Positions 56,865 to 64,000 of a stretch of DNA of 64,000 bases are shown piece by piece (the stretch's first letter is position 1; every line of letters starts with the position of its first letter). The DNA lies in assembly GCA_945859605.1 (NCBI GenBank), contig OX243818.1, positions 38,008,273 to 38,072,272 on the forward strand. The letters run 5' to 3'. The notes under the pieces are model-generated. The model ran no database searches. It saw nothing but the letters and a program-made list of their open reading frames with translations, and was not told the origin of the DNA. The position numbers and the translations under genes are program-made. The DNA is from Lumbricus rubellus. Taxonomy: Eukaryota > Annelida > Clitellata > Crassiclitellata > Lumbricidae.

Positions 56865-56969
56865 CGAAGGGTCGCTGGAGGCTGGAGCCGATGTCGTCAG
56901 CATCGTCATCCAACCGCTGACCAATAGGAGGACGAGGAAGGCGTACACCGGAAGTGAGCTTGACGCCAT
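56865..56969 (-). CDS. First coding exon of a secreted or membrane protein (signal peptide)
   Basis: On the minus strand ATG (56969-56967, context GAACATGG) starts 35 codons ending at a TCG/GTAGGT donor in phase 0. The peptide has a short polar start, a hydrophobic core (AFLVLLLVSGWMTML) and small residues after it (TTSAPA), fitting a signal peptide with cleavage after SAPA or nearby. Six bases upstream of the ATG a TTGATTTTCAG acceptor implies a 5' UTR intron. The rest of the protein should lie to the left on the minus strand but no exon could be recognised. Reading straight through gives a 70-residue ORF whose end is probably intronic. Family unknown; a small secreted protein or neuropeptide precursor is possible. 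Confidence 0.5.
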
Positions 56970-57293
56970 GTTCGCTGAAAATCAAGAGACACATTCGAAT
57001 ACTTAATAATAGGCTTATTATTGATTTTATTTATTGAGGTGCAGTAACTTTTCTGGAGATGACCATAGGCTGGTTCCACCAACGACCTTATATATTAGGG
57101 TTCCACGACAAACTGCCCTATGACTGTGCAGACTTTCGAAGAAAACTGTTCCTTTCTCTGCTCAGCACAAACAAATTTAGGCATTTCAACGGAAGACTCC
57201 GTTCCTATTCTACCTATGCTAGTGCCAGTCCACCGCCTGGCGAAGAGAGGAGGGCGACGCTAATAATCTAAGTTGCAATGAACAGCCACAAAC

Positions 57294-57679
57294 CAGTGGC
57301 GGATCTAGAACTGTTCCAAGGGGGGCCAAAATCTTAGATCCTGGGACGGACATGTGAAAATATTTAGGAAATTTTGTTCTTGGTCCCAAACAAATAATTA
57401 TGTCTGTGGCTGAGGAAAAAAAATTCTTTTTTTAGTCATCGGTCTTCAGCTGAGCAAAAAAGTACTTTTCATCCGCCGAAAAAGTTGATGACCTTTTTTT
57501 AGTCCCCCATATGAAAACCGAATGGGGGCCACGTCCGTACGATTTTCAGAATAGGGGGGAACAATATGCCATTAACCCATATTCGTATTGCTAATTTCAG
57601 ACCAAATGGGGGGCCACGTCCCATGGCAGCTTTGAATGAGGGGGGCATGGCCGGATTGGCCTCCCTGGATCCGCCCCTG
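57294..57679. mobile_element. hAT-like MITE, CAGTGGCGGATC termini (386 bp)
   Basis: Termini CAGTGGCGGATCTAG and CTGGATCCGCCCCTG; flanks CCACAAAC (57286-57293) and CCGCAAAC (57680-57687) are an 8-bp duplication with one mismatch. Two GACC-TTTTTTT-AGTC motifs lie at about 57430 and 57487. It uses the same terminal type as 9973-13497. Confidence 0.8.
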
Positions 57680-57894
57680 CCGCAAACCAACCTTTCAACG
57701 GGGATAGACAGTATGCGTTGTGTCTTATCTCTCTCTCAGTCTCTGTACAGCAGAGTCTTCTGTTTTCCGAAACGTCCGGAGATTCGTTTGCGTGGAGACA
57801 CGTCTTCTTCTTCTTCGCAACCCGGTTCTTCTTCGAAACCTGCTCTAACACCTTATATAACTCGGGATCTCCGGCAACAGAGGATACTTTGAGA

Positions 57895-58075
57895 TTCAGC
57901 ACCCCGCTGTTCTATTCGCCGTTATGTTATTGCACTTTCTTTGCATAGTAATAATAATAATAATTATTAATTAAATTGCGATATCTCTTGCACCGCCGTC
58001 TCTCAGTATCCCGCTATTCTGTTCGCCGTTATGTGATTGCACTCTCTTTGCATAATAATTATGCCCATATCTCTT
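57895..58075. repeat. Diverged tandem duplication (~107 bp)
   Basis: CCGCTGTTCTATTCGCCGTTATG...CTTTGCATA and CCGCTATTCTGTTCGCCGTTATG...CTTTGCATA repeat in tandem. Small ORFs here are repeat products. Confidence 0.65.
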
Positions 58076-58077
58076 GT

Positions 58078-58175
58078 TCCCTCCCTCCCTCCTTCCCTCC
58101 CTCCATCTCTCCCTCCCTCCATCTCTCCCTCCCTCCATCTCTCCTTCCCTTCATCTCTCCCTCCCTCCTTCCTGA
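58078..58175. repeat. (TCCC)n / CCATCTCTCCCTC microsatellite
   Basis: Pure pyrimidine tract with a 16-bp higher-order unit (CCCTCCATCTCTCCCT). Confidence 0.85.
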
Positions 58176-58479
58176 AGGGATCAGGCCATGTGTGACGTCA
58201 CACATTTATTATTTTAAATTTTATTTCTAAATTATTTTTTATTTTTTAGTAGCCTTAAAAATAATTTTCAAATATTTTGTGAAACATTTGAATTAGTTTT
58301 ATGTCAAAATAGCATGAAATGCGTATCTCTTGAGTGTTGTTCACGATTCCTCTCGCTAGGAGCGCTAGTAATGCTGTTGCGAAGCCTCTTTTTATGTATA
58401 GCCTTGCGGTGTTAATTTTAAAATAATTTGTTCGAAAGTGTGACGTACTTTAGGGGGGTCCCAGATTTGCCTCCTAACT

Positions 58480-58640
58480 ACTCAGAGTCGCTCCCGAATG
58501 CAGAGCGGACACTGCATCGGAGTTTCACGCTGAGAAATTGTGAGTGAAGGACTTGCCCAAGGTCCTTACGCGGCGAGGTGGATTCGAACCTCGAACCTTC
58601 CGACTCCAAGACTGCACCACCGAGCCATGCATTGTTGTTT
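58480..58640 (-). repeat. tRNA-derived SINE, minus strand
   Basis: On the minus strand: head with TGGTGCAGTC, B box GGTTCGAATCC (58590-58580, perfect consensus), body TTGGGCAAGTCCTTCACTC. The body continues to CTCCGATGCAGTGTCCGC. The best-preserved B box of the family in this window. Confidence 0.8.
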
Positions 58641-59055
58641 TCTATAATTATGTTATTGTTTTTATTTATTTATAATTATGTCCTTGTAGTTCATTAGGCC
58701 TACTTACTTGTTACTCGGAAGGCACGTGCATCATAATTATGGGAAGCAACTACAGGTCTTTAAGTTTATAGTTTGTTTATACTGCACGGTTCGTTTCCAT
58801 CATCTATCCAGTCGGACAATCACAAACAAAGCATTGATTTTAATAATTGGTTTTAAAGTATTTGGACTGTTCTGAACAAACAGAATCTGCTGAGCAATAG
58901 ACGAACGACTTGTTTTTTTCTTCTTTTCATGAGTTTATTGTGAAAGTCAGTGGATAAATTTCTGGTCCAGAGGTAGCGGATAATATTTATAATTATTATG
59001 CCTAGGCTATTCGAATTTTTGCAAATGAAAGCCCTTAGCCAGGGATGAAAGTGAG
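58641..59055. other. No gene seen
   Basis: AT-rich DNA without ORFs or recognisable repeats. Confidence 0.5.
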
Positions 59056-59797
59056 CCGGTGTAAAGGTTTCAGATTACCCCTCCTAAACATTAGACTACC
59101 CCCGGTAACTTGAAACCGTTTTCAGATTACCCCCGGGCACTAGATTTGCATCAATCATCGCATCTATTGCACTAAAAAATCTGAAAAATCATCCCACTCC
59201 TTGTTTTGGTCTGAAGATTTTCATACCTCATCCCACTTCGTGGTATGTTATCAATTTTTTTATCCGAAAAATAATAGCCTCGAAGCCATTTCTCAATTGT
59301 AACTTCAGCGGCGATTAGTATTTTAGTTACAGATGAAAAAATTGAAAACAAACCACGAAGTGGGATGACGGATGAAAATTTTCAGACCAAAACAAGAAAC
59401 GGGATGAATTTTCTGATATTTTTTGTGCAATAAATGCGATGATTGATGCAAATTACAGTTTGCAGGGGGGGTAATATTTAGGAGGGGGTAATTTCAAATT
59501 ACCCCTCCTAACATTACCCCCCCCCCCCCTCGGTAACTTGAAACCGGTTTCAGATTATCCCCCGGAAACTAGATTTGCATCTATCATCGCATTATTTTAT
59601 TGCACTAAAAAATCAGAAAAATCATCCCGCTTCTTGTTTTGGTCTGAAGATTTTCATCCGTCATCCCACTTCGTGGTTTGTTATCAATATTTTAATCGGA
59701 AAAAATTATAGCCTCGAAGCCATTTCTCCATGTAACTTCAGCGACGATTTAGTATTTTAGTTCCAGTTGAGAATATTGATAACAAACCACGAAGTCG
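59056..59797. mobile_element. Foldback element, CCGGTGTAAAGG family, compound copy
   Basis: Starts CCGGTGTAAAGGTTTCAG; the first palindrome spans 59056-59500 with its centre near 59305. A second left half (59500-59770) follows, starting AATTACCCCTCC and a CCCCCCCCCCC run, and ends at CCACGAAGT. The order implies one complete and one partial copy in tandem or nested. Confidence 0.7.
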
Positions 59798-59893
59798 TTC
59801 GGGTCTGTGTCTGCCCGAAAAACCAGACTTGCCCGAAAGTTGGAGGGCATTCCCCTCCCTCTGGACCCCCGCCTCGTACGCCTATGATTAGGA
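59798..59893. repeat. CATAGGCGTACG MITE, one-end fragment
   Basis: GCCCGAAAAACCAGACTTGCCC and CCCCGCCTCGTACGCCTATG match the right end of 24092-28762. Confidence 0.7.
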
Positions 59894-59974
59894 CACATCT
59901 TGCCTCCACATAACTGACCACTGACCAGTCTATTTGTAACAAGCCTTGTGTTTGAATACACGAGAGACAATAGG

Positions 59975-60279
59975 CATAGGCGTACGAGGCGGGGGTGCAG
60001 AGGGGCAATTGCCCTTCCAAATTTGGGCAAGTTTGGTGGTTTTTTCGGGCAAAAACGTCGCGGACGACTAAAAAAAAAGGTCGTCAAGTTTCGGGTAAGT
60101 CTGGTTTTTCGGGCAAAAAAGTCGCGGACGACTAAAAAAAAAAGGTCGTCAAGTTTCGGGCAAATCTGGTTTTTCGGGCAAAAATAGTCGCGGACGACCA
60201 ACTTTTTGGCCGGATAAATTTTTCGGGCAGAAGTTAAATCTTTGCCCCCCCCACTTCTGAAACCTCCCGTACGCCTATG
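59975..60279. mobile_element. CATAGGCGTACG MITE, near-complete copy
   Basis: Termini CATAGGCGTACGAGGCGGG and CCTCCCGTACGCCTATG. Inside are three tandem ~62-bp units, each with GTCGCGGACGACTAAAAAA and AAGGTCGTCAAGTTTCGGG (the last degenerate). The target duplication is not clean. Confidence 0.75.
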
Positions 60280-60532
60280 GACATAGGCTAAGTAGGTGCA
60301 TAGACTACCCTTACACAGCAGCAGCAGTTTCCAATATTTACACGTTAATGAAGTCATTACAAAGGGCACTGTATAGACCTAGGCTACCTGTATATTAATT
60401 TGGGTCTCAAACACAGGCCTACACAGTAGGCTACACATGCATTGGAATTTCCTACTGATACTTAATTAATATATAATTATATTATAATACATTATTTTAT
60501 GCGTGTAGCGCTGCAGTGCTACACGCATAAGG

Positions 60533-60690
60533 AAGAGGGGAAGGCCGGGAAAGAACTGGAAGGACACGATCTCAAAAGACTTCAACGATGGAGGACTGAC
60601 GTGGGAAGAGGCTTTCAGTGCTGCTCAAAACAGAGAAGATTAGGAGACCTGTATCGCCCAATGTGCACACAGCACGCGGACTGACTAAGG
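60533..60690 (+). pseudogene. LINE 3' remnant (C-terminal peptide with in-frame stop)
   Basis: Translation from 60533 reads KRGRPGKNWKDTISKDF, GLTWEEAFSAAQNRED, a TAG where a Trp is expected, then ETCIAQCAH and a final stop. GRPxxxW...GLTWEEA...DRxxWR...A.CA is the usual ending of several LINE clades. AAGGTCT repeats follow as a tail. The 61-aa ORF annotated in another frame is a shadow. Confidence 0.7.
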
Positions 60691-60886
60691 TCTAAGGTCT
60701 AAGCGCTGCAGTGTAAGAATACGTTCGGTGCCTTGCTTGATCACCTGTTAGTTTAGTAGAGCGGATCGTCGTAGGATTTAACTTTGGAATGACGATTATG
60801 AAGACATTTGTAAGATCCAGCAATTTCCTTGAATTTTCCTATTAACCTGTTTCAAGTTGGAGAAGTAGTGAAAAATCTACATAATT

Positions 60887-61013
60887 ATGGCGAGCTTCAC
60901 GTTTGATCAGAAAGAGTCACGAGTGTCGCCCAGAACAGAATCGAGCAGATCATCTAACCACGATCATGCTCTTACAGTTACAGTAGAAGAAACGTCTTTC
61001 TGCCCATTCATTC
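60887..61013 (+). CDS. Candidate first coding exon of a gene continuing rightwards
   Basis: ATG at 60887 (ATTATGG) opens 42 codons, a Ser/Glu/Arg-rich peptide (QKESRVSPRTESSRSSNHD) ending EETSFCPFI, then a perfect-looking GTGAGT donor in phase 1. The preceding 180 bp are typical of a short 5' UTR with no upstream ATG near. Balanced codon use and base composition contrast with the AT-rich flank. No further exon was recognised before the window end. Function unknown. Confidence 0.5.
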
Positions 61014-61935
61014 GTGAGTTGTGTCTTACAAAAACGTCGTTATAAACGTAATAATGTAATTTATTGAGTTGAAACTTCTGTAGCATCGGTACATACTGTC
61101 CAAATTGTCGAATATATTTTATTATATCTATGCCTAATTTCACGTCAGTCAGATAGTCTTAAGTTAGGCCCAAATAGTCATATGGTATAGTGATAAGCAA
61201 GCAAAAGTCTGCATGGTTGCCACTTGTCAATAATGATAATTAACCTACGACGAGCTTGCTCATCGAGTGCTTTTGAGTGATCATGAGGGCGTTATGTTAC
61301 GTGTCTTGTTATACATTGTTGATACATAAAATGAAGGCCTCAACGCATGTAGGCAAACATGCAAACATTACTCCGTGACGCTATAGTGGCAACAGTTACA
61401 TGTAGGCTACTGTTAAAACATCATTCATCACGTTGATATCCTGGAGTCATAAAATAATAATTATATATAATGTCTCTTATCTTTCAACCTCAATGAAGTC
61501 CTTTTAACATTAATCTGCGTTCGAAGAGTACACAACCCAAGCATACTCACACGGGCAAGCACACGCACACACGCTTGCACTCACACGCACATACATTATC
61601 TTAACTGGGTTCAACCAGCTAAAAGTGCTGCATGAATTTAACACGAACTCGGATTGTGCTATGCAACAATGTGTCGCGTTCTTCGGAAAACACCAATCAC
61701 ATAAATAAACAACACCAGCTACAACGACAATTAGCCTAATAATTAATTATTTATCTGCTTTTTATTCGTTTATTCTATGGATCTAGGCTATATAGAGCCC
61801 ATTCATATACCAGGTAGGCCCATACCTTAAGGAGCACTGCCAGCCCTGCCACCGCAAAAGTAGGCTTCGGAGATTTTCAGATAACGTTTCACAGGTCAGA
61901 TGCAGGCTAATAAATGGAGCTCGTTTCAAATGGCC
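61014..61935. other. No exon seen; probable intron
   Basis: AT-rich DNA with a CACACG-rich patch at 61545-61595. If 60887-61013 is a real exon, this is its first intron. Confidence 0.4.
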
Positions 61936-62337
61936 GGTGTCGCGTGACTGAGTAGGCCTATCCCCCTAAAAGTCTCCCCCGGAGACTTTATTTCGAAATA
62001 GATTCTCCCCGGAGGATCTGTTCTAGAATAAATTCGCCCCCGGAGACTATAAATTATTCTGAAATAAAGTCACCGGGGGAGAGAATATTTCCTCCGCCCA
62101 CGAAACAAAGTCTCCCCCGTTGATCGTGAAATCGGCTACAGTCGCACAAAATTAATAGATAAGTATATCAAACCGTTAGTTTACATTGCTAACACGATAA
62201 CACGTTATTTAACACGCACATATATATATATACTTGTATGCCAGAAAAATGTCTTCCAAAGCAGATTTTCAGCCAGGGGGAGACTCTGTTTCGGGGGGGA
62301 GACTTTGTATCGGGGGGAGACTTTATTTCGCGACACC
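61936..62337. mobile_element. Inverted-repeat element with AGTCTCCCCCGGAGAC modules
   Basis: Ends GGTGTCGCG and CGCGACACC are inverted. The left side has four variants of (A)GTCTCCCCCGGAGACT(TTATTTCGAAAT); the right side has three inverse units (GGGGGGAGACTTTxTTTCG). Terminal GGTGTC matches the starts of the elements at 8418 and 18255. The target duplication was not found. Confidence 0.65.
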
Positions 62338-63068
62338 AGCCCTTCAACCGAGGAAACTCGGCATTGCTTGGCAGCTAAGCGTAGGCCCTATCTGGTAACT
62401 GAATCTCACAGAGTGACCTTTAGGTAGGCTAGTGAGTTAAGTAGTTAAACGACCCGCCTAAACGGAATGACACTGAAACAAAAATTCACAGTTTATATGA
62501 AATTATACTGAATGTTGTTTGAACTGAATGATCCAAAAGCCCGTTTGATTGCTAGAACTTCATAATAAACAGTTTGCTTTCTAGTTTCTAGTGGATTCTG
62601 ATTTTTCACGAAAACTAGTCTTACATGTAGGCTAAGGTTTGACGATTTTGCTGTTGTTTTAACGACTATGCTGACTGAGGTGTGTAGATTTCGCCATATT
62701 CAGCTGACGCTAACAGTGATGTTGACAGTGCTAGGCCTTTTTTTATTGACAATGGCATAATAAAACATAGGTAACTAGGCCTACGAATATATATATATAT
62801 ATATATATACATGTATATATATTATATATGTATATATATCTATATAGTATATATAAAAAAATTTATAGGCCTACATACATATTATAAAAAAAATTATAGG
62901 CCTACATACATGTATATAGGCCTATAGACTACGTCAGATGCCGGTCGTTTCAACAGCACTTCTTAAGCCTGGTTCACTGTTTAGGACTTTAGGCCTACAG
63001 TACTGTAAGCCAACGTGACGGAGTCAGTTGGTTTTACCCACAGCGTGTTTCGTCGATACGTGGCTTAT
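62338..63068. other. No gene seen
   Basis: AT-rich DNA with (TA)n and ATATAT runs at 62788-62865 and TAGGCCTACATAC repeats at about 62866-62915. Confidence 0.5.
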
Positions 63069-64000
63069 CGTGTAATATTCATTGCGTACATGTACATGAA
63101 GAAAATTTCCTGCAACAATCTTCTTTAGTGAGACAGAAGAGTCTCGTCGGAAACATTATCGTGTAATATTCATTAGCCTATGTACAATGTACATAAACAA
63201 AACAATTTCCTGCAACAATCTTCTTTAGTGAGACAGAAGAGTCTCGTCGGAAACATTATCGTGTAATATTCATTAGCCTATGTACAATGTACATAAACAA
63301 AACAATTTCCTGCAACAATCTTCTTTAGTGAGACAGAAGAGTCTCGTCGGAAACATTATCGTGTAATATTCATTAGCCTATGTACAATGTACATAAACAA
63401 AACAATTTCCTGCAACAATCTTCTTTAGTGAGACAGAAGAGTCTCGTCGGAAACATTATCGTGTAATATTCATTAGCCTATGTACAATGTACATAAACAA
63501 AACAATTTCCTGCAACAATCTTCTTTAGTGAGACAGAAGAGTCTCGTCGGAAACATTATCGTGTAATATTCATTAGCCTATGTACAATGTACATAAACAA
63601 AACAATTTCCTGCAACAATCTTCTTTAGTGAGACAGAAGAGTCTCGTCGGAAACATTATCGTGTAATATTCATTAGCCTATGTACAATGTACATAAACAA
63701 AACAATTTCCTGCAACAATCTTCTTTAGTGAGACAGAAGAGTCTCGTCGGAAACATTATCGTGTAATATTCATTAGCCTATGTACAATGTACATAAACAA
63801 AACAATTTCCTGCAACAATCTTCTTTAGTGAGACAGAAGAGTCTCGTCGGAAACATTATCGTGTAATATTCATTAGCCTATGTACAATGTACATAAACAA
63901 AACAATTTCCTGCAACAATCTTCTTTAGTGAGACAGAAGAGTCTCGTCGGAAACATTATCGTGTAATATTCATTAGCCTATGTACAATGTACATAAACAA
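63069..64000. repeat. 100-bp satellite array, runs off the window
   Basis: After a diverged first unit of 91 bp (63069-63159), units repeat at exactly 100 bp from 63160 to the window end (8.4 copies) with no differences that I can see. Each unit contains CGTGTAATATTCATTAGCC, the palindrome TGTACAATGTACA and GTGAGACAGAAGAGTCTCGTCGG. No open frame persists. The array length beyond the window is unknown. Confidence 0.95.

Noticed and set aside
59967..60287. 8-bp target duplication for the CATAGGCG MITE at 59975-60279
   Set aside because: ACAATAGG and GACATAGG match at only 5 of 8 positions.
63069..64000. CRISPR-like array
   Set aside because: The entire 100-bp unit repeats, with no variable spacers; it is a satellite.

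Overview
The window is eukaryotic nuclear DNA from an animal: genes have GT-AG introns with conserved phases, and the sequence is full of non-LTR retrotransposon remnants, tRNA-derived SINEs and small inverted-repeat transposons. The gene content (an SLC5 cotransporter, a C2H2 zinc-finger protein, and a mosaic gene joining SH3, F-box-like, CARD and NHL-type propeller segments) and the style of the repeats suggest a marine invertebrate, perhaps a deuterostome such as an echinoderm. That placement is an impression only. A palindromic word, (G)TAGGCCTA(C), recurs dozens of times in non-coding DNA.

Layout. 1-3.1 kb: LTR-retroelement remnants (a possible polyprotein tail, an LTR-like block with TATA box and repeats, a gag-like ORF). 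3.1-7.0 kb: an RLE-type non-LTR retrotransposon on the minus strand, its RT split by an 807-bp piggyBac-like foldback element at TTAA. 7.36-7.54 kb: an isolated F-box-like exon, the same length (187 nt) and phase as one in the 45-53 kb gene. 7.6-16 kb: mobile elements, including a 3.5-kb hAT-like element. 16.3-18.0 kb: a zinc-finger gene and its decayed tandem partial copy. 18-31.8 kb: mobile-element territory with a four-element nest at 24.09-28.76 kb that includes a 3.4-kb TIR element encoding a 913-aa protein I do not recognise.

32.16-43.45 kb: a complete 14-coding-exon SLC5 sodium-coupled cotransporter (649 aa) with intact splice sites; its introns hold SINE, LINE, mariner-like, piggyBac-like and foldback insertions. 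45.22-53.42 kb: a second plus-strand gene whose exons join in frame to give SH3, F-box-like, CARD, an alpha-helical segment and an NHL-type beta-propeller. Its first exon is not visible and may lie in or near a 200-N assembly gap at 44.28-44.48 kb. 56.87-56.97 kb: a minus-strand exon encoding a signal peptide. 60.89-61.01 kb: a probable first coding exon of another gene. The window ends in a 100-bp satellite array whose copies look identical.

The two large genes share no obvious pathway. The SLC5 protein would import a small anion or vitamin with sodium across the plasma membrane. The mosaic gene looks like a signalling or ubiquitin-ligase adaptor, possibly in innate immunity or cell death. 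All functions are read from sequence by eye; no search was run.
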